Of a DNA stretch of 53,901 nt, positions 1 to 8,005 are shown piece after piece. The translations under genes were made by a program, and so were the position numbers. The DNA lies in NCBI RefSeq assembly GCF_900187425.1, contig NZ_FYDJ01000029.1, positions 1-53,901 of the forward strand, written 5' to 3'. The stretch comes from Pseudomonas sp. Irchel s3h14. Its GTDB lineage: Bacteria > Pseudomonadota > Gammaproteobacteria > Pseudomonadales > Pseudomonadaceae. The notes beneath the pieces are model-generated. The model was not told where the DNA came from. It did not search any database and saw nothing but the letters and a program-made list of their open reading frames with translations. How positions within the stretch are numbered: the first letter of the stretch is position 1; every line of letters begins with the position of its first letter.

Positions 1-298
1 GCAGGTTGCGCAGGATCGGCGACGGCGTGTGCGTGCCGTAGTAGCCCTGGCCGATGTAGGTCTTGAACAGCTGGTTGTTGCCGGCGATGGACTTGATCAA
101 GGCCAGGGCATCGGCTTCGCTCAGGCCATCTTCGAGGCTGAGGACGCTGGTGCCCTTGATGCTGTCGGGGATGACGCTGGCGCTCAGGGCTTCCAGCGAG
201 TCGAAGCCGAGGCTGTTGAGCATGGCTTGCTCGTCGCCGGCACGCGGGCCGATGTGGCGGGCGATGAATTCGTTGCGGGTGTCGAGGAAGTTAGTCAT
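1..298 (-). CDS. gcvP: Glycine dehydrogenase (decarboxylating), N-terminal part
   Basis: This is the first 99 residues of the P-protein of the glycine cleavage system, cut by the window edge. P-protein decarboxylates glycine with PLP and passes the aminomethyl group to the lipoyl arm of GcvH. The visible part has the family's N-terminal signature: FIARHIGP near residue 12, a block on SVIPDSI, and the YIGQGYYGTHTP motif near residue 80. The start is the ATG read from 298, preceded by a GAGGA ribosome site. It lies 10 bp downstream of gcvH on the same strand, so the two are one operon. Because the H-protein next to it is driven by a GcsR/sigma-54 system, this is probably the second, glycine-inducible P-protein copy known in pseudomonads. 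That assignment is inference. Confidence 0.95.
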   Translation of the reverse strand, partial: MTNFLDTRNEFIARHIGPRAGDEQAMLNSLGFDSLEALSASVIPDSIKGTSVLSLEDGLSEADALALIKSIAGNNQLFKTYIGQGYYGTHTPSPILRNL

Positions 299-308
299 GC
301 AGAAGTCC

Positions 309-683
309 TCAAGCGTCGTGGGTCAGGCGCTCGTAAGCGGCTTGGTCGAGCAGGGCGTCCATTGCACGCGTGTCGCTGGGGCGCATGCGGAAGAACCAGC
401 CTTCCCCCAGCGCGTCTTCGTTGATCAATTCGGGGGAGCTTTCCAGCGTCGAATTCACCTCGACCACTTCGCCGTCCAGCGGCATGTACACGCTGCTGGC
501 GGCTTTCACCGACTCCAGCACCGCCACCTCATCGCCAGCGCCGAAGGTACGCAGTTCAGGTACCTGAACGAAGACCACGTCACCCAGCGCTTGCTGGGCA
601 TAAGCGGTGATACCCACGGTGATCAGGCCATCGCTCTCAAGACGCAGCCATTCGTGATCGACGGTAAAACGCAATTCGCTCAT
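309..683 (-). CDS. gcvH: Glycine cleavage system H protein
   Basis: This 124-residue lipoyl carrier shuttles the aminomethyl intermediate between the P, T and L proteins of glycine cleavage. The lipoylation lysine is K60 in the motif ESVKAAS. The DHEWLR start, the GDVVFVQ strand and the conserved C-terminal NEDALGEGWFFRM block all match the family, and the length is normal. The ATG is preceded by a strong GAGGAG site. It is the first gene of the leftward operon with gcvP. About 95 bp upstream of its ATG lies a consensus sigma-54 promoter, and the enhancer-binding gene gcsR is the next gene upstream. It is therefore likely the glycine-induced gcvH paralogue described as gcvH2 in P. aeruginosa. 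Confidence 0.95.
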   Translation of the reverse strand: MSELRFTVDHEWLRLESDGLITVGITAYAQQALGDVVFVQVPELRTFGAGDEVAVLESVKAASSVYMPLDGEVVEVNSTLESSPELINEDALGEGWFFRMRPSDTRAMDALLDQAAYERLTHDA

Positions 684-776
684 ATCAACTCCTCATTGTT
701 CAGACTCATCCACTGCTGGTGGCGGATGGCGATTGGCAGGCTCGTGTTGGGCAACGAGCGTGGCTTGAGGGTTGAT

Positions 777-793
777 AGCAAGGGCGGTGCCAA
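777..793 (-). promoter_or_regulatory. Sigma-54 (-24/-12) promoter of the gcvH-gcvP operon
   Basis: Read on the minus strand the site is TTGGCAC, then CGCCC, then TTGCT. This is an exact match to the sigma-54 consensus TGGCAC-N5-TTGCW. It sits 94-110 bp upstream of the gcvH ATG, so transcription should start near 765 and leave a leader of about 80 nt. The adjacent gcsR gene encodes a sigma-54 activator, which agrees with the site. Confidence 0.88.
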
Positions 794-857
794 TCTAGTT
801 AATTCATTATAGATCAATAAGTTGATGAGATTTCTGGATGATTAGCGGATTGCGTCC

Positions 858-873
858 GTATTGAAATCAATAC
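858..873. promoter_or_regulatory. Candidate GcsR enhancer site (inverted repeat)
   Basis: A perfect 6-4-6 inverted repeat, GTATTG-AAAT-CAATAC, lies about 75 bp upstream of the -24 element of the gcvH promoter. That is the usual position of an upstream activating sequence for an enhancer-binding protein. Its layout (TGTATTG-N4-CAATACG on the minus strand) resembles the TyrR-type box I recall for GcsR, with differences inside the half-sites. A second palindrome with a one-base centre (CGATACG-C-CGTATCG) lies at 936-952. Binding by GcsR is inferred. Confidence 0.45.
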
Positions 874-1006
874 AGATATCCACGGAGGAGGGGACTTAGT
901 GCGGGCCAGCCGAGCCGCAGGGTTTTGTCTTGAATTCGATACGCCGTATCGATTTGTAGACAGTCTGAGGTCCAAGTCAGTCCTCAGGGTCAAGGGCAAC
1001 GCGATC

Positions 1007-1139
1007 CGTAGCAGCTGCCGAAGGCTGCGTTCGGCTGCGCAGCAGTCGTGAGATCAGGCAATGAGGTGCGTCAGTAATATCGAGTAAGCCGGTTTTACGA
1101 CTGCTTCGCAGCCGAACGCAGCCTTCGGCAGCTGCTACA
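1007..1139. repeat. Inverted pair of REP-like elements (REPIN-like)
   Basis: Two copies of a roughly 42-bp GC-rich element face each other. Copy one is at 1008-1050 (GTAGCAGCTGCCGAAGGCTG...) and its near-exact reverse complement is at 1096-1139. Each copy can fold on itself and the pair can form one long hairpin. It sits directly after the gcsR stop codon, where it may also end or protect the gcsR transcript. The remaining non-coding sequence between gcvH and gcsR (684-1159) holds only the promoter and palindromes listed separately. Confidence 0.8.
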
Positions 1140-1159
1140 AGTTTGCGTTGTTGCTGGCA

Positions 1160-2668
1160 TCACACCTTTGCGGGAATCCCGTATTTACGCAGGCGGATAG
1201 CGATTGCACTGTGCGAGGTTTGCAGGCGGGCGGCGAGTAAACGGCTGGAGGGATAGCTGCTGTAGAGCTGTTCCAGCAGGTTCTTTTCAAAGCCTTCGAC
1301 GGCATCCTCCAGGCTGCCGACTTCACCGTCGTTTCGTCGCTCCACCGCCGTTCTGGCGATGTCGAGGTCGTCGATGTCCACCAACGGATTTTCGCAAATG
1401 GCGGCGGCGCGAAAAATCACGTTCTGCAGCTGCCGCACATTGCCCGGCCAGCGGTTGCCGAGCAGCGCCGGATAGGTCCCGGGCGCCAGTCGACAGACCG
1501 GACGCTGGATCTGCGCGCAGGCCTGCTGCATGAAATGGTTGGCCATCAACAGGATGTCGTGGCCGCGTTCGCGTAACGGTGGCACTTGCAGATTGAGTAC
1601 ATTGAGACGGTAGAACAAGTCCTCGCGAAAACTGCCTTCGCTGACCATTTTCTCCAGGTCACGGTGGGTCGCGCTGAGGACCCGCACGTTGACCCTGACC
1701 TCACGATCGCCACCCACTCGACGGAAGCAGCCATCGCTTAAAAAGCGCAGCAACTTGGCTTGCAAGTAGGGCGACATTTCACCGACTTCGTCGAGGAACA
1801 CCGTGCCCTGGTCGGCCAGCTCCACCAGGCCGAGTTTGCCACCCCGTTGTGCGCCGGTGAAGGCGCCCGCGGCGTAGCCGAACAGCTCGCTTTCGGCGAG
1901 GCTCTCCGGCAGTGCCGCGCAGTTCAGGGCCAGAAAGGGCGAGTCATGCCGGGCGCTGATCGCGTGGCAGGCACGCGCCACCAACTCTTTGCCGGTGCCG
2001 GTTTCACCCTGAATCAGCAACGGTGCATCGAGCGTTGCAACACGCTGGGCGCGGGCCTTGAGCGTACGAATCGCTGGAGATTCGCCGAGCAGCGCATCGA
2101 AACCTTCGGCATGGTCATGATGCAGCGCCGAGAGCCGTTCACCGATGCGGTTCGGGTGATACAGGGTCAGCAGGGCGCCGGCATCGGTGATCGGCATGGC
2201 GTCTAGCAGCAGCGTCTGGCCACCGAGGCTGACCTCGTGCATGGGCAGGCGGTAACCGTGTTCGATCAACGTCTGTTGCAAGGAGGGATCATCGAAGAGT
2301 GCCGTCAGCGGTTCACCGGCGGGCTCCCGGCCGTACAGCGAAATCAGCGCCGGGTTGGCCAGCAGCACATGACCGCGCTCATCCACCGCCAACACCGGGT
2401 CGGTGCTGGCCGCGAGCAAGGCATCGAGTTGCAAGCGTCGGCGTTGCCCCGGGAGGATGTCGACCATCGTCACCGCTTGCACGCCCCGCACACCAAGAAA
2501 GGCCTCGCGCAACTCCTCCAGAACATCGGCGCCGAGGGTGGGCGCATCGATGTAAACGTTGGGCGGCACCATCTCGACGGCATCCAGATTGAAACGGCGC
2601 CCACCGAGCAGGGCCAGCACTTCCTGGGTGATGCCGACGCGGTCGATGAAGGTGACGTGGATGCGCAT
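1160..2668 (-). CDS. gcsR: Sigma-54-dependent, TyrR-like activator of glycine cleavage
   Basis: This 502-residue enhancer-binding protein has an N-terminal ACT-type domain (about 1-75, MRIHVTFIDRVGITQEV), a PAS-like segment (about 80-185), a sigma-54 AAA+ domain (about 195-430) and a Fis-type helix-turn-helix at the C-terminus (HSAIAIRLRKYGI). The AAA+ domain carries Walker A GETGTGKE and the sigma-54 contact motif GAFTGA. ACT domains of this family bind amino acids, and in P. aeruginosa the homologue GcsR senses glycine and activates the gcv2 operon. The position upstream of a sigma-54-controlled gcvH fits that role. I chose the ATG at 2668 because the ACT domain starts there. An upstream in-frame ATG at 2716 would add 16 residues that do not fit the fold. 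It follows the LysR gene by 57 bp, so the two may be co-transcribed. Confidence 0.85.
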   Translation of the reverse strand: MRIHVTFIDRVGITQEVLALLGGRRFNLDAVEMVPPNVYIDAPTLGADVLEELREAFLGVRGVQAVTMVDILPGQRRRLQLDALLAASTDPVLAVDERGHVLLANPALISLYGREPAGEPLTALFDDPSLQQTLIEHGYRLPMHEVSLGGQTLLLDAMPITDAGALLTLYHPNRIGERLSALHHDHAEGFDALLGESPAIRTLKARAQRVATLDAPLLIQGETGTGKELVARACHAISARHDSPFLALNCAALPESLAESELFGYAAGAFTGAQRGGKLGLVELADQGTVFLDEVGEMSPYLQAKLLRFLSDGCFRRVGGDREVRVNVRVLSATHRDLEKMVSEGSFREDLFYRLNVLNLQVPPLRERGHDILLMANHFMQQACAQIQRPVCRLAPGTYPALLGNRWPGNVRQLQNVIFRAAAICENPLVDIDDLDIARTAVERRNDGEVGSLEDAVEGFEKNLLEQLYSSYPSSRLLAARLQTSHSAIAIRLRKYGIPAKV

Positions 2669-2725
2669 AGGGTGGCCTGCAAGGGTTGCGAACAGAATGA
2701 GTATGACCGGCACCAACTGTGTCTG

Positions 2726-3640
2726 TCAGGTGTTGCCGGTGGTGCGCGAACAGGCGGCCAGATCCTCAAGGAACGCCTGAAGGATCGGCGGCGGGGCAGT
2801 GCCGCGTCGGGTGATCACGTCGAACGGCGACATCAGTTGCAGGCTCGTCGGTGCCAGTTGGTGCATCTCACCGGTCTTGATCCACTGGGCTGCGAAGTGC
2901 ATCGGCAGAAAGCCCAGGTAGGCGCCGGAGATCAGCAGAATCGCCAGCGCTTCGATGTTGTCCACGGTCGCCGCGGCCTTGCTGACGCCCAGGTGTTCCA
3001 GGTCGTACTGCTGCATGTAACCCCTGACGACAATCCGGCTCGCGGCAATCTCTTCGAGCAGTTCGTCGCCCTCGGTCTTGCTGCCATACAGCGGATGCCG
3101 CCGTCCGCAATACAACCCCAGTGCTTCCTGATACAGCGGTGTATGCAACAGGCCCGGAACGTGAATCGGGAAATGCCCGATGGCCAGGTGCAGTCGACCG
3201 TCGAGTACGCGTTCTTCCAGTTCGGCCGGGGTGCCGACGTACACGTTCAGATGGACGTCGTGCCCCCTCGACACGAAGCGCTGGGTGGTGCGCGGCAATG
3301 GAGAATCGGGATCGGTAATGGTGGTGTCGATGATCCCCAGATTGAGCTTGCCGCTGATGTGCTGCTTGAGCACGTCAGCGTCCATGCAGAAATTTTCCAC
3401 CGCCGAGAGCAGGCGCTGAGTGGCTTCGTGGATCGCCACGCCTTGCTCGGTCAGGCGAAAGCCGCTGCGCCCGCGTTGACAGAGCTTGACCCCCAGCCGG
3501 GTTTCCAGATGAGTCATCTGTTCGCTGATGGTTGATTGGCCGGCATTCAACGCCGCCTGCGCGGCAGAGAAGCCGCCGCACCTGACAATCGTGGCAAACA
3601 CCCTGAGCAGTTTCAGATCGACATCGTGCAGCTGGATCAC
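2726..3640 (-). CDS. LysR-family transcriptional regulator
   Basis: This 304-residue regulator has an N-terminal winged helix-turn-helix (about 6-65, with the family pattern FSAAQAALNAGQSTISEQMTHLE) and a C-terminal substrate-binding domain. The start codon is GTG, supported by a GGGAGG ribosome site six bases upstream. It is transcribed divergently from the ureohydrolase operon, with a palindromic LysR box between them at 3665-3679. It is therefore very likely the operon's regulator and autoregulated. The inducer is unknown. A guanidino compound or an oxidation product is a guess drawn from the target genes. The arrangement parallels the ureohydrolase/LysR loci for guanidino acids in P. aeruginosa, but I cannot show orthology. 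Confidence 0.85.
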   Translation of the reverse strand: MIQLHDVDLKLLRVFATIVRCGGFSAAQAALNAGQSTISEQMTHLETRLGVKLCQRGRSGFRLTEQGVAIHEATQRLLSAVENFCMDADVLKQHISGKLNLGIIDTTITDPDSPLPRTTQRFVSRGHDVHLNVYVGTPAELEERVLDGRLHLAIGHFPIHVPGLLHTPLYQEALGLYCGRRHPLYGSKTEGDELLEEIAASRIVVRGYMQQYDLEHLGVSKAAATVDNIEALAILLISGAYLGFLPMHFAAQWIKTGEMHQLAPTSLQLMSPFDVITRRGTAPPPILQAFLEDLAACSRTTGNT

Positions 3641-3664
3641 CTTGAACCTCCCGCGTGTGGATGC

Positions 3665-3679
3665 ATCGGTAATGCCGAT
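3665..3679. promoter_or_regulatory. LysR-type operator (ATC-N9-GAT)
   Basis: The 15-bp palindrome ATCGG-TAATG-CCGAT is in the divergent gap, 25 bp upstream of the LysR GTG and about 113 bp upstream of the ureohydrolase ATG. It has the ATC-N9-GAT form of a LysR recognition site. The flanking AT-rich stretch to about 3710 could hold the activation site and the -35/-10 elements. Confidence 0.6.
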
Positions 3680-3791
3680 ATGAGTATCTGATGTTTAGCA
3701 TTTTTTCCACGAAAACCTGCGCCCATAGTCATTCCAACGGCGGTCGCCTTCCAAGTCCGCTAGCTGATAACAAGAATTGGAGATGCCTGAA

Positions 3792-4796
3792 ATGTCGAAC
3801 AACGGTTATGAATCCGGTCGCCTGAACCTGCCATTCGTGGGTCACTGCACCTTTGGCAAATCCCCGGTGTGCACCGATTGGGATGCATTGGATGCGGACG
3901 TGGCGGTCCTCGGCGTGCCCAACGACATGGGCACCCAGTGGCGTTCCGGCGCACGCTTCGGACCACGCGGCATTCGTGAGGCATCGACCCTGTTTTCCTT
4001 CGGCCATGCCGGCGCCTATGACCACGAAGATGACGTCATGTACCTGACCGCCGCTGACGTGCGCATGGTCGACGTCGGTGACGCCGATATCGTGCACACC
4101 GACATGGTCACCAGTAACGAGAACACCGAATACGCCGTGCGCAAGATTCTGGATGCCGGTGTCATGCCGGTTGTACTCGGTGGCGATCACTCGGTTCACG
4201 CTCCGGTGATCAAGGCGTTCGAGGGCCGTGGCCCGATTCACATCATCCACTTCGATGCGCACCTGGATTTCGTCGATGAGCGTCATGGCGTTCGCTACGG
4301 CCATGGCAACCCACTGCGTCGCGCGTCCGAAATGAACCACATCGTCGGCATGACCCAGATGGGCATCCGCAACGTGTCGTCGTCCAATCGCGACGACTAT
4401 GAAGCCGCCCATGCGGCCGGCTCGAAGATCCTTTCGGTCCGTGATGTGCGCCGACTCGGCGTCGAAGGTGTGCTGGCGTTGATCCCGCAGAACATCAACT
4501 ACTACATCACCATCGATATCGACGGTTTCGACCCGTCCATCGCACCCGGCACCGGCACCCCAAGCCACGGCGGCTTTCTCTATTACGAAGTGTTGGAAAT
4601 CATCCAGGCCCTGGCCAAACGCAGCCAAGGCAACATCGTTGGCATGGACCTGGTCGAGGTTGCACCGGTCTATGACCCTTCCGGCATGACCTCGATTCTG
4701 GCGGCGCAACTGCTGCTCAACAGCATCGGTTTCATCTTTCATGAGCGGGCTCAAGCGCGGAACGCCATGAGCGAAACCACCACGGCCACGGCGTGA
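3792..4796 (+). CDS. Ureohydrolase (agmatinase / guanidino-acid hydrolase family)
   Basis: This 334-residue metal-dependent hydrolase of the arginase/agmatinase family releases urea from a guanidino group. All metal ligands of the binuclear site are visible: H133 in GGDHS, D155-H157-D159 in DAHLD, and D242/D244 in DIDGFDP. The last motif has Phe where many members have Leu. The start at 3792 is preceded by TTGGAG at proper spacing. A TTG at 3777 and an ATG at 3783 are in frame but lack a ribosome site. Family members act on agmatine, guanidinobutyrate, guanidinopropionate, guanidinoacetate or guanidine, and sequence alone does not decide. Its partners downstream are an aldehyde dehydrogenase, a permease and a choline-dehydrogenase-like enzyme. 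These suggest the urea-releasing step acts on an acid made by oxidising a guanidino-alcohol. Confidence 0.88.
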   Translation: MSNNGYESGRLNLPFVGHCTFGKSPVCTDWDALDADVAVLGVPNDMGTQWRSGARFGPRGIREASTLFSFGHAGAYDHEDDVMYLTAADVRMVDVGDADIVHTDMVTSNENTEYAVRKILDAGVMPVVLGGDHSVHAPVIKAFEGRGPIHIIHFDAHLDFVDERHGVRYGHGNPLRRASEMNHIVGMTQMGIRNVSSSNRDDYEAAHAAGSKILSVRDVRRLGVEGVLALIPQNINYYITIDIDGFDPSIAPGTGTPSHGGFLYYEVLEIIQALAKRSQGNIVGMDLVEVAPVYDPSGMTSILAAQLLLNSIGFIFHERAQARNAMSETTTATA

Positions 4797-4823
4797 TCTG
4801 ACCGCCGCACAGAGGGAATGAAA

Positions 4824-6332
4824 ATGGACACGATCGTTAAGCAGTATTTGCAGAAATTCGGTGTATCCGAAGCCACCCAGACCTTCCTCAGCAAGGTTCA
4901 GAAAATGTTCATCGGTGGCGCCTTTGTCGAGGCCAGCGACGGGCAGACGTCCGATGTTATCGAGCCGTCGACCGAGGGCCTGATCACGCGTATTCCGATG
5001 GGCACCACACAGGATCTGGATCGCGCCGTGCAAGCCGCTCGCGCACAGTTTGACGGTGGCGCCTGGCGCCAGGCCAAACCGGCGGAACGCGAGCGGATGA
5101 TGCAACGCCTGGCGGACCTGATTGAAAGCAACGCCGCCGAACTGGCGGAAATCGAATCGATCGACATGGGCAAGTCAGTCGCCTTCGCGCGGGATGTCGA
5201 TATCCAGGGCACCGTCGATACGCTGCGTTACTTCGCCGGCTGGGCGACCAAGCTGCATGGCCGCACCGTTGAACCGTCGCTGCCGGGCAATTACCTGGCC
5301 TATACGCGCAAGGAAGCGGTGGGTGTGGTCGGGGCCATCGTGCCCTGGAACTTCCCGCTGCAAACCATGGCCTGGAAGCTCGGCGCGGCACTGGCAACCG
5401 GTTGCACCGTAGTGGTCAAACCCGCCGAACTGACCTCACTGTCAGCCTTGCGCTTTGCTGAACTGGTGCAGGAAGCCGGCATCCCGGACGGGGTGATCAA
5501 CATCGTGACCGGACGCGGCAGCGTGGTCGGTGCGGCCATGGCCACGCACCCCGGTATCGACAAGCTCACCTTCACCGGCTCGACCCCGGTCGGCCGTACC
5601 GTCGGCCGCGCCGCGCTGGACGAAATGAAGCGACTAACCCTAGAACTCGGAGGAAAATCACCGGTAATCGTATTGGCCGATGCCGACGTGCCGGCCGCCG
5701 CCCAGGCCATTGCCAACGGCGTGTTTTTCAACTCCGGTCAGGTGTGTGATGCCGGTACTCGCGCCTACATTCATCGCAGCGTCTACGACGAATTCCTGCG
5801 CGAACTGATCGCCTACACCCGCACGCTGAAAATCGCGCCGGGTCTGGATCCAGACTGCTTCATCAGCCCGTTGGTCTCGGCGTTGCAGAAGGAGCGAGTG
5901 ACCGATTACATCGAAACCGGCAAGCAAGAGGGCGCCGAACTGGTCTACGGCGGCCAGCCTGTCGAAGGCCCCGGTTTCTTCGTCGAACCGACCATTTTTG
6001 CCCATTGCCGCAACGACATGCGCATCGTCCAGGAAGAGATCTTTGGTCCGGTGCTGGTCACCGCACCGTTCGACGATGAAGAAGAGGCCTTGGCCCTGGC
6101 CAATGACTCGCCTTACGGCCTGGCGGCCGCACTGTATTCCAATGACCTTGGAAAGGTGCACAGCCTGATCCCACGGTTGAAAGCGGGTTCGGTCTACGTC
6201 AACGCCCACGGCACCCTCGACCCGTCGATGCCGTTCGGTGGCTACAAACAGTCCGGATTCGGCAAGGACCTGGGCGCGGAGCAGCTCGATTACCTGCTCG
6301 AGACCAAGGCGGTCTGGATCACACTTCCCTGA
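4824..6332 (+). CDS. NAD(P)-dependent aldehyde dehydrogenase
   Basis: This 502-residue class-1-like aldehyde dehydrogenase oxidises an aldehyde to a carboxylic acid. The catalytic cysteine is C308 in GQVCDAGTR, the general base is E274 in ELGGKS, and the Asn of the PWNFPL motif is present. The overall layout is closest to phenylacetaldehyde/betaine-aldehyde types. The ATG at 4824 has the AGAGGGA site at good spacing. An ATG at 4818 is too close to it. It follows the ureohydrolase by 27 bp, and the BetA-like enzyme three genes on could supply its aldehyde. An oddity is a run of codons rare in Pseudomonas (CGA, CTA, CTA, GGA, GGA, TCA, GTA, GTA) exactly over the E274 motif at 5631-5669. Confidence 0.92.
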   Translation: MDTIVKQYLQKFGVSEATQTFLSKVQKMFIGGAFVEASDGQTSDVIEPSTEGLITRIPMGTTQDLDRAVQAARAQFDGGAWRQAKPAERERMMQRLADLIESNAAELAEIESIDMGKSVAFARDVDIQGTVDTLRYFAGWATKLHGRTVEPSLPGNYLAYTRKEAVGVVGAIVPWNFPLQTMAWKLGAALATGCTVVVKPAELTSLSALRFAELVQEAGIPDGVINIVTGRGSVVGAAMATHPGIDKLTFTGSTPVGRTVGRAALDEMKRLTLELGGKSPVIVLADADVPAAAQAIANGVFFNSGQVCDAGTRAYIHRSVYDEFLRELIAYTRTLKIAPGLDPDCFISPLVSALQKERVTDYIETGKQEGAELVYGGQPVEGPGFFVEPTIFAHCRNDMRIVQEEIFGPVLVTAPFDDEEEALALANDSPYGLAAALYSNDLGKVHSLIPRLKAGSVYVNAHGTLDPSMPFGGYKQSGFGKDLGAEQLDYLLETKAVWITLP

Positions 6333-6349
6333 GTCAAGGCTGACTCAAT

Positions 6350-6375
6350 CCCTGTGGGAGCTCGCTCCTACAGGG
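6350..6375. repeat. REP-like hairpin between aldehyde dehydrogenase and permease
   Basis: A 12-bp stem (CCCTGTGGGAGC paired with GCTCCTACAGGG, one G-T pair) with a two-base loop. The TGTGGGAGC core is the common short palindrome of Pseudomonas REP elements. No T-run follows, so it is more likely an mRNA-stabilising or attenuating element inside the operon than a full terminator. Confidence 0.65.
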
Positions 6376-6434
6376 GCGTTCACCCAAAACAACGCAGTTA
6401 TCTCGTCATGATCTTCCAACAATAAGAGACCATC

Positions 6435-8003
6435 ATGAACACTAACGCCAAGTCAGCCCTGAGCGTGTCGGTCCTGGACGACAAACCCGTCGTCGAAAGC
6501 CATTCGATTGATTTCATCCCGGAGAACGAGCGCACCGATAAACTGTCGAGCCAGGGCCCGTTCTGGTTCCTCGGCAATTTCACCTTCTTTACCATGACCA
6601 TCGGCTTCGTCGGCCCGAGCGTCGGCCTGACCGCGCTCTGGACCACACTCGCCGGCACGCTGGGCATCATGTTCGGCACGTTGTTCATGGCCTTTCACGG
6701 CTCGCAAGGCCCACACCTTGGCCTGCCGCAGATGATCCAGTCCCGTGCGCAGTTCGGCTATCGCGGTGTGATCCTGGTGCTGCTGGCGACGCTGTTTGTG
6801 TTCGCCGGTTTCAACATCGTCAACCTGGTGTTGATGATGCAGGGGCTGCACACGCTATTTGGCTTCAACCCCGCGGTGATCGCGGTGGCGGTGACGATAC
6901 CGGCGGCTGTATTGGCGATTCTCGGGCATGACTGGATGCACCGCAGTTTCAAATGGGCGTTGTATCTGTCGCTTCCACTTTACGGCCTGGTGACGTTGGC
7001 GGTGCTGATGGGCTGGGTTCCCGATGCCCCGGTGCCGGTACTCGCGGCCGGTGAAGTGGCCCCGGCGCCGCTGGGCTTCAACTGGACCGGTTTCATCGCC
7101 CAGTTCGCGGCAGCGGCGAGTTACAACATCGCTTACGCCCCGTATGTATCCGATTACTCGCGTTACCTGCCGAAGAACACCTCCAGCGGCAAACTGATCG
7201 CCGTGGTGTTCCTGGGGGCCTCGTTGTCCGGCGCATGGATGATTTCCGTCGGTGGCTGGCTGGCCGACCACCTGCATTCCACGGACGTGCTGGTGGCCCT
7301 AGGGCAAGTCGGCAACACGGTGTCGCCGCTGATGGGGACCGTGGTAGTGGTCGTCACGATCCTGGCGTTCCTGCCGGTCATCGCCATGAATATCTACAGC
7401 GCGAAGTTGACCACGCTGACCTGCGTCGACTCGATCAAGCACATCGAACCGACCCGCAAGGCACGGATTCTGGCGATTGGTTTTGTGATCCTGCTGCAAC
7501 TGGGCGTGGCCCTGAGCATTCAGAGTTCGGGCAAGGGCCTGTCGGTGTTGGGCATCTACCTGGTGGTGATGCTGTACTTCCTGGTGCCATGGACTTCGGT
7601 CAACCTGACCGACTACTTCTTCGTCCGCAAGGGTCGCTACGCCATCCCGCACTTCTTCATGCCCCACGGCAACATCTACGGTAGCTGGGGCCTGCGCGGC
7701 ATCGCGGCGTATGCCATCGGCTTCATCTCGATGATCCCGTTCTTCTACATCTACGACGGCGTTGAACAGCGTGAGGTCTATGTCGGCCCGCTCGCCAAAG
7801 CGCTTGGCAGCATCGACATCGCCTGGCTCGTCGGGCTGATCGTGTCGGGGCTGGTGTACTACTGGTTCAGCCGCTCGATCGACCTCAAGCGCGAAGAAAT
7901 CGTCATCCAGCACATCGAAAAAACATCCCCGCAATACACCACCGGCGACACGTTGACCAAGCCGTCGTTGCCCGTTCTCAACGAATCGGCGGTCCGGAGA
8001 TAA
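6435..8003 (+). CDS. NCS1-family permease (cytosine/purine/allantoin type)
   Basis: This 522-residue inner-membrane transporter has about twelve hydrophobic helices. The N-terminus carries the family's cytoplasmic stretch (IDFIPENERT) before the first helix (FWFLGNFTFFTMTIGFVGPS). Downstream are the conserved GPHLGLPQMIQSRAQFG loop and NIAYAPYVSDYSRYLP. NCS1 carriers import nucleobases, hydantoins, allantoin and related small N-rich compounds with protons or sodium. It sits between the aldehyde and alcohol dehydrogenases and is probably the uptake system for the operon's substrate, which fits a guanidino compound. The tail after residue 490 is hydrophilic. The start is weakly supported by an AAGAGA element. 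Confidence 0.88.
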   Translation: MNTNAKSALSVSVLDDKPVVESHSIDFIPENERTDKLSSQGPFWFLGNFTFFTMTIGFVGPSVGLTALWTTLAGTLGIMFGTLFMAFHGSQGPHLGLPQMIQSRAQFGYRGVILVLLATLFVFAGFNIVNLVLMMQGLHTLFGFNPAVIAVAVTIPAAVLAILGHDWMHRSFKWALYLSLPLYGLVTLAVLMGWVPDAPVPVLAAGEVAPAPLGFNWTGFIAQFAAAASYNIAYAPYVSDYSRYLPKNTSSGKLIAVVFLGASLSGAWMISVGGWLADHLHSTDVLVALGQVGNTVSPLMGTVVVVVTILAFLPVIAMNIYSAKLTTLTCVDSIKHIEPTRKARILAIGFVILLQLGVALSIQSSGKGLSVLGIYLVVMLYFLVPWTSVNLTDYFFVRKGRYAIPHFFMPHGNIYGSWGLRGIAAYAIGFISMIPFFYIYDGVEQREVYVGPLAKALGSIDIAWLVGLIVSGLVYYWFSRSIDLKREEIVIQHIEKTSPQYTTGDTLTKPSLPVLNESAVRR

Positions 8004-8005
8004 TC

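Noticed and set aside
2237..3535. 432-codon plus-strand open frame across gcsR and the LysR gene
   Set aside because: It spans two well-supported genes and the gap between them, and its composition is that of an antisense shadow.
3729..5105. Long minus-strand open frame opposite the ureohydrolase
   Set aside because: It mirrors a gene with full metal-site motifs, has no recognisable domain, and arises from GC-biased third positions.
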